A stretch of DNA of 46,711 nt from Candidatus Poribacteria bacterium (GTDB lineage: Bacteria > Poribacteria > WGA-4E > WGA-3G). The position numbers and the translations under genes are program-made. Position 1 is the first letter of the stretch. Each line of letters begins with the position of its first letter. Location: the NCBI GenBank assembly GCA_022822085.1, contig JAJECK010000075.1, positions 1 through 46,711 of the forward strand, given 5' to 3'. A model generated the notes under the pieces. It saw only the letters and a list, made by a program, of their open reading frames with translations. It had not been told where the DNA came from and searched no databases. This document shows positions 8,962-16,130 of the stretch, in pieces.

Positions 8962-9210
8962 TCAAATATCCCCTAAGTTGACACCTATGGGTTCTGGGTG
9001 AAGGAGTTGGGGCATGCGATCAGCGTGTTGGTATCCCTCATAGAGTGAGAGATACTCGCGGATCAGGCGATCAGAGAGGTGTGAAATGAGATGTCCTTGT
9101 GCGTTGGGAAGGTTTCATTGATGAAGGAGCGTAGCGACTTGTGTGAAGTTTCCCAAGTAGTGCCAAACGGCTCGTTCGCTGTGGTTCGTCTTTTGTTCTA
9201 TTTCGGTGAA
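8962..9210 (-). pseudogene. DUF1670-like protein remnant with internal stop
   Basis: On the minus strand the frame reads FTEIEQKTNHSERAVWHYLGN, FTQVATLLHQ, a TGA, then NLPNAQGHLISHLSDRLIRE, YLSLYEGYQHADRMPQLLHP and a stop at 8962-8964. The pattern (helix-turn-helix-like start, LI-EYL-LYE) fits DUF1670 proteins, which are common near mobile elements. The internal TGA stands where relatives carry a glycine, so a GGA to TGA nonsense change explains it. The 5' part is missing. Family assignment is from memory of the motif and is moderately sure. Confidence 0.5.
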
Positions 9211-9217
9211 GGTATTG

Positions 9218-9281
9218 ATATGTATACTTTTTCGCATTTTCTATACATATTGATGTTAATATGTATAGAAAGTATACATAT
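9218..9281. terminator. Nested hairpin / cruciform downstream of alaC
   Basis: Outer arms ATATGTATACTTT (9218-9230) and AAAGTATACATAT (9269-9281) enclose a perfect 12-bp inner hairpin TCTATACATATT/AATATGTATAGA (9240-9251 and 9258-9269). The AT-rich double stem lies 10 nt past the alaC stop and may end that minus-strand operon. An insertion-element end is the other possibility. Confidence 0.5.
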
Positions 9282-9291
9282 TACATGATCA

Positions 9292-10467
9292 TTATCCAAA
9301 CAAAACTCTCCGTATCTGGCGCACCGCTTGTCTAATCCTATCCTCATTTTCTACAAGGGCGATACGGATATAGCCTTCACCGTTGTGGCCAAACCCCGCA
9401 CCTGGTGAAACACATACCTCCGCCTCACTCAGGAGTTTCATTGAAAATTCCATAGAGTTGAGGTGTTTCCACGCTTCAGGGATTGGTGCCCAAACAAACA
9501 TGGATGCTTGCGGTTTTGACACCTTCCATCCCATGCGGTTCAGTCCCTCAACAAGGACATCTCTCCGCTTGCAATAAATATCTGCGTTTTCCGTGACGAC
9601 ATCCTCGGGTGTACGGAGTGCCATGATTGCAGCTACTTGAATAGGCGCAAAAATACCGTAGTCATAATAGCCTTTTATTCTTGCAAGTGCCTCAATGATG
9701 TCTCTGTTTCCCGCTGCAAAACCACAACGCCATCCAGCCATGTTATACGACTTTGAAAGAGATATAAACTCAACGCCAACATCTTTTGCACCTTTGGCTT
9801 GCAGAAAACTTGGTGCTGTATATCCGTCAAAGACAATATCGGCATACGCTAAATCATGAATGACTATCATATCTTGTTGTTTGGCGAAATGGACGACTTC
9901 TTCAAAGAAATCAATTTCCACGACTGCCCCTGTGGGATTGTGCGGAAAACTCAATATCAACACTTTCGGTCTTGGCCATATATCACGCGTTATCTCTGCA
10001 AGGGAAGGCACGAAATCATTCTCCTCTGACAAAGGGATACTGACAACACTTCCACCCGCCAGAACGATGCTATACATGTGAATAGGGAATGTCGGATTCG
10101 GCACCATCGCCAAGTCGCCTTCATCTATCAATGCTAAGGCAAGGTGTCCAAGTCCCTCCTTAGTTCCGATGACAGATATTGCTTCTTCATTCGGATCAAT
10201 TTGGACATCGTACCTGCGTTCATAATGCCAACTTACTTCTCTACGAAAATTGTATATCCCACGAGAAGCGGAATAACGGTGGTTTCGCATTTCTTGCGCA
10301 GCTTCTGTAAGCTTGTCAATGATAGGTTGTGGCGTGGGTTGATTAGGATTACCCATCCCTAAATCAATAATATCTATTCCCTGCTGCCGTCTTTCATGCG
10401 TCAGCTGCTTGAGCTTACCAAACATGTAGGGTGGAAGCCGATTTAGTCTTTTTGAAAAAATATTCAT
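9292..10467 (-). CDS. alaC: Alanine transaminase (AlaC-like class I aminotransferase)
   Basis: 391 residues, full length for fold-type I aminotransferases. It follows AlaC/YfdZ along its whole length: RLPPYMF at the N-terminus, YSASRGI, GTKEGLGHLALAL, NPTFPIHMYS, SFPHNPTGA, HDLAYADI, and SLSKSYNMAGWRCGF with the PLP lysine at K239, then CVSPGAGFG near the end. The reaction is transfer of the amino group between alanine and 2-oxoglutarate, with related 2-oxo acids possible, in the cytoplasm. The related LL-diaminopimelate aminotransferases are the main alternative, but the Y-S-A-S-R and HDLAYAD signatures favour AlaC. It is the last gene of a minus-strand run, 38 nt after the sulfatase. Confidence 0.88.
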   Translation of the reverse strand: MNIFSKRLNRLPPYMFGKLKQLTHERRQQGIDIIDLGMGNPNQPTPQPIIDKLTEAAQEMRNHRYSASRGIYNFRREVSWHYERRYDVQIDPNEEAISVIGTKEGLGHLALALIDEGDLAMVPNPTFPIHMYSIVLAGGSVVSIPLSEENDFVPSLAEITRDIWPRPKVLILSFPHNPTGAVVEIDFFEEVVHFAKQQDMIVIHDLAYADIVFDGYTAPSFLQAKGAKDVGVEFISLSKSYNMAGWRCGFAAGNRDIIEALARIKGYYDYGIFAPIQVAAIMALRTPEDVVTENADIYCKRRDVLVEGLNRMGWKVSKPQASMFVWAPIPEAWKHLNSMEFSMKLLSEAEVCVSPGAGFGHNGEGYIRIALVENEDRIRQAVRQIRRVLFG

Positions 10468-10505
10468 CTGTTTCTATCCTGAATTTTGTTCTTATGATTT
10501 CTGTT

Positions 10506-11930
10506 TTACTTACCGTGTTTCCAATATTCACGTAGTCGATTACCCCAATTTCTTATAGTTCTCTTTGGATTCTGATGTACAATTTCTCGTCTATTAAGAC
10601 GACTTTCTTGTTCAAGGAGTTTTTCTCTGCATGAATTAATAATTTCCTGATGTTCTGGTTTATCAGCAAGGTTAACAGTTTCCCAAGGATCACTCTTTCT
10701 ATCAAATAACTGTTCAATGCCGAGTTGTTCAGAATCCGGACCAGGTGGCAGAAAATCTTCTATATCCTTCGGTTTATATTCTGTTATGTATTTGTAGTTA
10801 TCGGTTACAATTGATCGTCCCCAATAATTACTTTCTATGAAAGCATAATCTCGCCAAGGAACATCTTGACCTTCTACTAATGGTCTGAGACTCATTCCTT
10901 GACACGGTTCTGGTACATCAATACCAGCATAATCACAGACAGTTGGGAATAGGTCCACACCAGAGACGAAGTAATCATCATCTAATTTATCTTTCTTAAT
11001 CGGGATACCGTCACCTAAACAAGAAATAATAAACGGCACGCGTACTGACTCTTCATAGAGTGCGAATTTCTGAAACATCTGATGACTCCCGCATGCCTCA
11101 CCGTGGTCAGCACTAAATATAATTACGGTATTGTCACAAAATGGAGTTCGCTTAAGTATTGAAAGGACTCGTCCAATTTCAGCATCAACTTTTTCAATAA
11201 ATCTGTAATAGTTCCATCTAAGGTAACGCCAGTGAAATTCATCCCAGTTCCGTACTGCTTTCAAGATAGGGGCATGTATAAGTGCATCGTCAACACGTCT
11301 ACAGACACGATGTAGTACAGTTTCTTGCTCATCGTAGTTGAAGTTTTCGGGCAGTGGTGGCAAATCCTCTTCAGCAAGAATACCTTGTTCTAACGGATTC
11401 GGTATATGTTTCTCCTCATGATTGTGTAAATATTCACACACATCATGAGGATCAATGTATCCAATTTGAAGATAAAAGGGTTCTTTACTATCATAATTCG
11501 TTAGGAAATCTGCGACAGCGTGTGTAGATGCCGAGTCATAATATGCCGCACCTCCTGCACCTATATGTTGTTTCCCGTAATACAGCACCTCAAAACTATC
11601 GCGGACATTCCTACCCGGAACATGCCATTTACCACAATGAAATGCCCTATATCCATTGCTACTCAGTAACTGTCCAATATCCTGTATATCAGGGTGTAGT
11701 TGGCCACCGTTGAAAGGTACGCCTGTTTCGGACGTGTATAATCCTGTTGCCCAACTTGATCGCGCGGCTGCACAGACAGGATCAGTACAGTAAGATTTTC
11801 TAAATGAAGTTCCGTTTCGGTGAAGTCCGTCAATATTCGGAGTATTAAGATGCGGATTTTCATAAACGGAGATTGCATCCCAAGCGTGTTGGTCTGTGTT
11901 GATAAAGAGAATATTAGGGTGTCCTTTCAT
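10506..11930 (-). CDS. Sulfatase, formylglycine-dependent, CxAxR type
   Basis: 474 residues, typical sulfatase length. The first metal site is NTDQ (D13) near the N-terminus and the second is SADHGEACGSHQ in the middle. The active-site signature is DPVCAAARSSWATG with C53 and R57. Type I sulfatases usually carry C-x-P-x-R; C-x-A-x-R is accepted mainly by the radical-SAM anaerobic maturase family, so an anSME rather than the aerobic FGE may mature it (inference). No export signal is visible, so it may be cytoplasmic and act on imported sulfated sugars. The start is preceded by AGAGGTG. It overlaps the upstream gene by 4 nt (ATGA), which suggests coupled translation. Confidence 0.9.
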   Translation of the reverse strand: MKGHPNILFINTDQHAWDAISVYENPHLNTPNIDGLHRNGTSFRKSYCTDPVCAAARSSWATGLYTSETGVPFNGGQLHPDIQDIGQLLSSNGYRAFHCGKWHVPGRNVRDSFEVLYYGKQHIGAGGAAYYDSASTHAVADFLTNYDSKEPFYLQIGYIDPHDVCEYLHNHEEKHIPNPLEQGILAEEDLPPLPENFNYDEQETVLHRVCRRVDDALIHAPILKAVRNWDEFHWRYLRWNYYRFIEKVDAEIGRVLSILKRTPFCDNTVIIFSADHGEACGSHQMFQKFALYEESVRVPFIISCLGDGIPIKKDKLDDDYFVSGVDLFPTVCDYAGIDVPEPCQGMSLRPLVEGQDVPWRDYAFIESNYWGRSIVTDNYKYITEYKPKDIEDFLPPGPDSEQLGIEQLFDRKSDPWETVNLADKPEHQEIINSCREKLLEQESRLNRREIVHQNPKRTIRNWGNRLREYWKHGK

Positions 11931-12718
11931 GATACACCTCTTATTACCTCTTTTAACACAAAAGTCTCAAGGATTGTTGATACGATAACGGTTTGGTCCG
12001 CATATATCCACCAAAACGATGGTGGGAGCCTATCTCCATAAAGATAATAACCATCAAGTGAAAGCGGTTCTTGCATTGAATCGAGATAACCAACATGGCA
12101 ATTCGGTCTAAGTTGTTCAAGTTCATCATATAAGGCGATCTCAACAACAGACTCCGATTCTTTGTAGGAATCTGCTATTGTCGGTATAACATCAAACAAT
12201 GCCCAATTAGTTGTTAACGGGATGGAATTATCTACTGTTTCTGTAGCAATTTCAATATCATTGGCGCGAAGTTGAATTTCGGTATCAGACAAGAAATTTC
12301 CATTCAATACTAATTTGGAATATTTATCACCTGACTGATTCTGTACAACAACTTGCCAACTTTCAAGAAGCGTCCGATATATATCATCCCGACAACTGAA
12401 GTTGTATCTTATTTCTTCACCACTCGTCTCATTTTGGTATTGCACATTATATTTCCAAATTTGACCGTTCTTGCAATTACGTTCAATAACTGCCTTTCCA
12501 ATAGCCAGTGTTTCACCTGTTCTATTATAACCTTCCCAAAAATTCGGCAAAATCTCATAAACCTGTTTTATATAATTATTTGCATCCTCGTTATTGGTAT
12601 CATTAGGTGTCCTTTCCTTTAATGTATTAAGTAATTTTAGCAATCGATCAGCAAAATTGGGTTTTTGAGAACCGTGATCGTAGTCAAACGACCAATGTAG
12701 AGATATATTATCGCTCAT
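11927..12718 (-). CDS. Unrecognised 263-residue protein coupled to the sulfatase
   Basis: I do not recognise a family. It has no signal peptide or membrane segment. Its N-terminal third is helical and polar (ADRLLKLLNTLKE), and the remainder is beta-rich with many aromatic residues (GYYLYGDRLPPSFWWIYAD near the end). Its stop overlaps the sulfatase ATG by 4 nt, so the two are almost certainly co-translated. A role as a sulfatase accessory or substrate-handling protein is only inference. There is no clear Shine-Dalgarno before the ATG; the upstream bases are AT-rich (CATAATATT), so an initiation site very close to the promoter is possible. Confidence 0.7.
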   Translation of the reverse strand: MSDNISLHWSFDYDHGSQKPNFADRLLKLLNTLKERTPNDTNNEDANNYIKQVYEILPNFWEGYNRTGETLAIGKAVIERNCKNGQIWKYNVQYQNETSGEEIRYNFSCRDDIYRTLLESWQVVVQNQSGDKYSKLVLNGNFLSDTEIQLRANDIEIATETVDNSIPLTTNWALFDVIPTIADSYKESESVVEIALYDELEQLRPNCHVGYLDSMQEPLSLDGYYLYGDRLPPSFWWIYADQTVIVSTILETFVLKEVIRGVS

Positions 12719-12802
12719 AATATTATGTCAATAGGAGATGAGTAAAAGCAGTTACTTGATGATGTTTATTGTCCACTGTGAGTCCTATGTCTTATGATGG
12801 AT

Positions 12803-13495
12803 TCACTCATCCTGTTTTATAAATATGACACCTTCGGGGATTTTACCAGTTGCGGCTTGATGGGCAAAACGAGTAGTTTCGGGTAAGCGGTATTTTGGAC
12901 AACATGACAAGGTCATCTCTCGTGCTGTCTCAAGTGAAATAAGATGTCCTACGGATACGTAGACCACACTAACATTTGTACGCGTTCTTAGAGCTATTCC
13001 AATTATATCGTTGTTATCTTTTAGGTATGACCAAGCACCTTTTTCTATATCAGGTTCTGTATATTTTCCACACAGACGGGATTTAGCACATCCGAAGGTA
13101 GGTTTATCTAAGATCAACCCTAAATGTGAGGCAAGTCCAAACCGCCGAGGGTGTGCGATCCCTTGACCATCTACAATAATCAGATCTGGTTCTGTCTGTA
13201 GACGCGCGAAAGCCACCAGAAGTGGTGGTATTTCGCGAAATGATAGATACCCCGGTATATACGGGAAATCTATACGACTCTGGGCAACTACCCCATCTAC
13301 AATCTGTAGATGGGGAAAGTTGAGGACGACCACTGATGCAGTTGCGATACCGTTTTTGATACCAATATCTACACCAGCGACTGTCCTAATTTTGTCAAAC
13401 CGGTTAATTTGGACTACCTGATGACACAACTCATACTGAATTTCTTTTGCTTCATCAGTCGTAACATTCCAAGTGTGTAGTTCACGATATAGCAT
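12803..13495 (-). CDS. nfi: Endonuclease V (deoxyinosine 3' endonuclease)
   Basis: Starting at the ATG at 13495, which has AGGAG 4 nt upstream (a GTG at 13513 is the alternative), gives 230 residues, the normal size. Family motifs are all present: AGVDIG with D43, PYIPGYLSFRE with E88, and VDGQGIAHPRRFGLASHLG with D109 and H115. These correspond closely to the catalytic D, E, D and H of the Thermotoga enzyme. It cuts the second phosphodiester bond 3' of deoxyinosine for repair of deaminated adenine, in the cytoplasm. It is separated by 84 nt from the sulfatase operon on the same strand. Confidence 0.95.
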   Translation of the reverse strand: MLYRELHTWNVTTDEAKEIQYELCHQVVQINRFDKIRTVAGVDIGIKNGIATASVVVLNFPHLQIVDGVVAQSRIDFPYIPGYLSFREIPPLLVAFARLQTEPDLIIVDGQGIAHPRRFGLASHLGLILDKPTFGCAKSRLCGKYTEPDIEKGAWSYLKDNNDIIGIALRTRTNVSVVYVSVGHLISLETAREMTLSCCPKYRLPETTRFAHQAATGKIPEGVIFIKQDE

Positions 13496-13605
13496 TTTAC
13501 TCCTGATACTCACACTGATGTAAATGTCACATCTGCATTCTGTAGATAATAGTCCAATACAAACATGATAACTGCACCATTTGCAGTTGTCAAAATAATT
13601 TTTTA

Positions 13606-13743
13606 TTACTTTTTTGTTTTCATTGATTCGATGTTAGGTTTGGCGATATGTTGAACTCCTGCCAAAAATGCATTGAGTATGAGGTAGCCTGCCCCAACAC
13701 CTACTAGGGAACCAAGACCCCCCAGCACAATTACATTAAACAT
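13606..13743 (-). CDS. 45-residue glycine-zipper membrane peptide
   Basis: This small ORF is supported by a strong Shine-Dalgarno (AGGAGG, 4 nt before the ATG) and a coherent sequence: a hydrophobic glycine-rich helix (VIVLGGLGSLVGVGAGYLIL) followed by NAFLAGVQHIAKPNIE and a lysine-rich end (MKTKK). It looks like a single-span inner-membrane peptide with its basic end in the cytoplasm. The glycine spacing (GGLG, GVGAG) suggests helix packing or oligomerisation. It lies 111 nt upstream of nfi on the same strand and could be its own transcript. No homologue is recognised. Hydrophobic toxin, stress peptide and subunit of a membrane complex are all open. Confidence 0.55.
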   Translation of the reverse strand: MFNVIVLGGLGSLVGVGAGYLILNAFLAGVQHIAKPNIESMKTKK

Positions 13744-14445
13744 AATTCCTCCTGCAAACCTAAATTAGTTATACCACTATGAGTAACGGACTAATCTATC
13801 TTTGGTTTGCAATCCTTCAATGGATAGAGTTTGTATTTATCTCGTTAATTTCTATTGAGATGCACAAAGCGTGTATTTACTTGCCAAATCATTACTTTGT
13901 GATATTCAGCAAAAAATATAGATAAATTCTATATCAATTGCTGGACAAAAACTCAAAGGAATGGCCCTATCAGTACCACTTTACATAATAAAATTGGTTT
14001 CCCACTTAAATTAATGTAAAGTGTTGCATGAGTTAACGATTTATCCTTTTTTCAGTTTCAAATCCTTCTACTAAACATAAGCAAAAATGATGCCATTGTT
14101 GTCCATCAGTACACATTCCAAATTTGTTGATCAAATTATTTTAAGGCAGTTCTCTTTATCCCAGAAAATACCTCTATTGAACGAGGTACACTCTAAATTT
14201 AGATAATCAGATTATGAATTAATCTATTTGAAATCTGAAGATTAATTATGAGTGATATAGGTGTGTCAAAATTGAAACATGGATTAAGTTATAATATTCA
14301 ATTTTAGCAGGCTATTCTGAGGAGTTTTCGCCTGTCTCATATCGTCATCGCACTTCGCTGGCGGTTCAATTGAATGCTGCACACAGCGAAATAGATAAAA
14401 TCAAAAATAATTGTTGAGAAAAACATAAAAGTTGTATAATACCTT
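13744..14445. other. AT-rich gene-free stretch with one perfect stem-loop
   Basis: I see no coding sequence here on either strand. The one clear structure is CACTTTACAT (13977-13986) with ATGTAAAGTG (14014-14023), a perfect 10-bp stem over 27 nt. A TATAAT box at about 14435-14440 sits directly before the MITE-like element at 14446. Confidence 0.5.
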
Positions 14446-14552
14446 CAGGACTTACGTAATGTATTCAAAGTCCCACTGACAAGGAGGATTTAGGGGGTTA
14501 GATCACTGAAATAACGACTTTTACCCTTATCAAGGGGAATGCGTAAGTACTG
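14446..14552. repeat. MITE-like element, family A, copy 1
   Basis: 107 bp bounded by CAGGACTTACGTA (14446-14458) and, inverted, CAGTACTTACGC (complement of 14541-14552). The core reads GGATTTAGGGGGTTA then CTGAAATAACGACTTTT. The same core and ends recur in the element at 14845. It is too short to code for a transposase. Confidence 0.65.
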
Positions 14553-14626
14553 GCTTCATTATTTTGCCCAATTATTTTCGCAAATTACAAAAAAATACAG
14601 AATTCCACATTTTTTTGTAATTTTAT

Positions 14627-14656
14627 TTGACATATATACGTATAATATTGTATGAT
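14627..14656 (+). promoter_or_regulatory. Promoter-like TTGACA-N18-TATGAT
   Basis: TTGACA at 14627-14632 and TATGAT at 14651-14656 are 18 nt apart. No ORF follows before the next repeat element, apart from a six-codon ORF at 14811. It may drive a short RNA or be chance in AT-rich DNA. Confidence 0.3.
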
Positions 14657-14844
14657 ATACCAACACATCATTTTAAGACGTGTCGGATTTCTAATACATG
14701 GCACAACCATAGACTTAAGAATGATGTATATATTATATATTGTATTGTTTAGTAAGGTTTATGTGGACGTAGCGGAATAAAACGTTGAAAGGAAAAGAAA
14801 CTCAGTTAACATGATCGTCTGCCCTGAACCTTGAAGAATTAAAT

Positions 14845-14957
14845 ATCAGGACGGACGCAGTCCCCTTGATAAAGGGATTTGAGGGGTTAAGTGTGCTGAA
14901 ATAACGACTTTTTATGCAAATTTGCCTGTTTTTTGCGCAAGTTACGTAAGTCCTGAT
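14845..14957. repeat. MITE-like element, family A, copy 2
   Basis: 113 bp with ends ATCAGGACGGACGCA (14845-14859) and, inverted, ATCAGGACTTACGTAAC (complement of 14941-14957). The core GATTTGAGGGGTTAAG then CTGAAATAACGACTTTT matches copy 1. One end is of the GGACGGACGCA type seen at 7426, the other of the GGACTTACG type seen at 38555 and 43849. Confidence 0.65.
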
Positions 14958-14980
14958 AATGTTATATCATATCCGAGTGA

Positions 14981-15008
14981 TTGACATTTTCTCAGTTTGA
15001 GTTAGAAT
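14981..15008 (+). promoter_or_regulatory. Sigma70-type promoter for the leader of the coiled-coil gene
   Basis: TTGACA (14981-14986), 16 nt, TAGAAT (15003-15008). This is the best consensus promoter in the gene-free stretch. It points into the structured leader and the gene at 15325, with an expected start near 15015. Confidence 0.6.
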
Positions 15009-15014
15009 CGGAAA

Positions 15015-15215
15015 ATGGTGTTAGAAATGCACGGAACGCGTATGTTGCACCAGGGCACGTTTACCCTTGTGGGGCGCGCCGACAGTGGTGTTAGGGTTAT
15101 CCACTCTCAGCGCGTAGCACTGCCATAGTAGTAGTATGACAGGGCTGGTTTTCATTTTAGCACAGGTACACGTCTGATGCTATAAGAAAATGGAAACCAG
15201 CGAGCCCAAAGGTTA
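15015..15215 (+). ncRNA. Candidate structured leader or small RNA of unknown class
   Basis: Downstream of the promoter, GC content rises sharply above the surroundings and several stems can be drawn: AGGG/CCCT near 15053-15067; CGCGC...AGTGG/CCACT...GCGCG within about 15074-15115; and a long terminal hairpin with GCTGGTTTTCATTTT (15144 on) pairing to AAAATGGAAACCAGC (ending near 15202), one G-T pair, and an inner AGCA/TGCT. No ORF fits. It matches none of tmRNA, 6S, SRP or RNase P that I can recognise. It may be a free RNA or the aptamer-like part of the leader of the next gene. Confidence 0.4.
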
Positions 15216-15251
15216 GAGTTGACAATAACAAATCTTTTTCAGTTTTCCTGC

Positions 15252-15322
15252 CAACTTCTCCTTTGTGGACTGTCACAATCAAAAGTTTCATGTCTATAAA
15301 CAAACTTTCAAAGGAGAAGTTG
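15252..15322 (+). promoter_or_regulatory. Shine-Dalgarno-sequestering stem in the leader
   Basis: CAACTTCTCCTTTG (15252-15265) is the exact complement of CAAAGGAGAAGTTG (15309-15322), which contains the AAGGAG ribosome site (15311-15316) of the gene at 15325. The 43-nt loop holds a further AAAGTTT/AAACTTT pair (15282-15288 and 15302-15308). Formed in the mRNA, this 14-bp stem would block initiation; an upstream event must open it. It could be a riboswitch, a protein site, an sRNA target or a thermosensor. Confidence 0.65.
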
Positions 15323-15324
15323 AG

Positions 15325-16113
15325 ATGTTACAGAAACAATCCCGTTTTATCGCAATACTCATGGTCTGTGTTATCTTGGCGTTTGCCGTTGTTGTCCCAC
15401 TGGGACATGCCAAAAAGATGCCGCGGTGGCTTGTGCCCTTATGGATAATTTACACGGCGTTAGAAGATGTGCTCAGTGGCATAGATCGTCTTATAGCAGC
15501 GATTACTCAAGACGTTGAGGAAATGGAAGATGCCTTGTCGGATACCAATGATGAATTGGATAAGTGGTATCCAAAAAGGGATGATTTGGAAGATAAGATT
15601 GGCGAATATCAGGATAAACTTGATGTATTAGCAGCAGAACACGAAGCTGCATTAGAAAAGAGGCGTAATGCCGAAGCGCGTATCCGCACTTTGAATCGTC
15701 AGATTGCTCAAATAGAAGCCTCGTTGTCCATGTTATCGGGTTCAAAATCTGAGTTGCGTGCTGCTTTAGAAGCACAGCTGCGACAGAAAAAATCGGAGAT
15801 TTTACAAGCGAAAAAAGAGATCAAAGACGCTAATAAGATTATCAATAGTCAATGGCGATCTATAAAGCGTAGTTGGTATAAAACTCTTATCGGAGACTCT
15901 TTTTCAGGTCTAAAAGGTGAACTCACAGAACTGAATGGTCGCATCGGCTATTTAGAAACACTTGCAGATAATTTAGAGCGTGACATTAATAAGAAGAATA
16001 CAGAGAAAGAGAATGAAACCACGCGTCGTGGCACAGTGCAAGAGAAAGTTGATAAGGCTCGAGAAAACTATCAGAATGCAAAGAAAAAAGGTAAACCCGG
16101 TACTGAGAAATAA
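15325..16113 (+). CDS. Secreted or membrane-associated coiled-coil protein
   Basis: I start at 15325 (AAGGAG 8 nt upstream) rather than an in-frame GTG at 15265 that lies in the leader. The 262 residues open with a signal peptide or anchor (IAILMVCVILAFAVVVPLGHA). A short aromatic stretch (PRWLVPLWIIYTALEDV) follows, then heptad-rich charged sequence from about 50 to the end, with breaks near 170-195 (SQWRSIKRSWYKTLIGD). The end is lysine-rich. The mature part has no cysteine. It looks like an envelope coiled-coil spacer or scaffold. No family is recognised. It lies 17 nt ahead of the next gene, with which it surely forms an operon, and is controlled by the structured leader. Confidence 0.75.
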   Translation: MLQKQSRFIAILMVCVILAFAVVVPLGHAKKMPRWLVPLWIIYTALEDVLSGIDRLIAAITQDVEEMEDALSDTNDELDKWYPKRDDLEDKIGEYQDKLDVLAAEHEAALEKRRNAEARIRTLNRQIAQIEASLSMLSGSKSELRAALEAQLRQKKSEILQAKKEIKDANKIINSQWRSIKRSWYKTLIGDSFSGLKGELTELNGRIGYLETLADNLERDINKKNTEKENETTRRGTVQEKVDKARENYQNAKKKGKPGTEK

Positions 16114-16130
16114 AGGGGGGATATGTCATC

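Noticed and set aside
8962-9210. Internal TGA as a second selenocysteine
   Set aside because: The position corresponds to a glycine in relatives as I recall them, there is no redox motif and the gene lacks its 5' part, so a nonsense mutation is simpler.
9091-9288. 65-residue plus-strand ORF
   Set aside because: It lies antisense to the DUF1670 remnant and ends in the AT-rich palindrome; its sequence has no domain-like pattern and no ribosome site.
15015-15215. Assignment as 6S RNA, tmRNA, SRP RNA or RNase P RNA
   Set aside because: None of the conserved cores of these RNAs could be found.
15265-15324. GTG start for the coiled-coil protein
   Set aside because: It lies within the pairing region of the leader, has no ribosome site, and would put an unrelated peptide ahead of a clean signal sequence.
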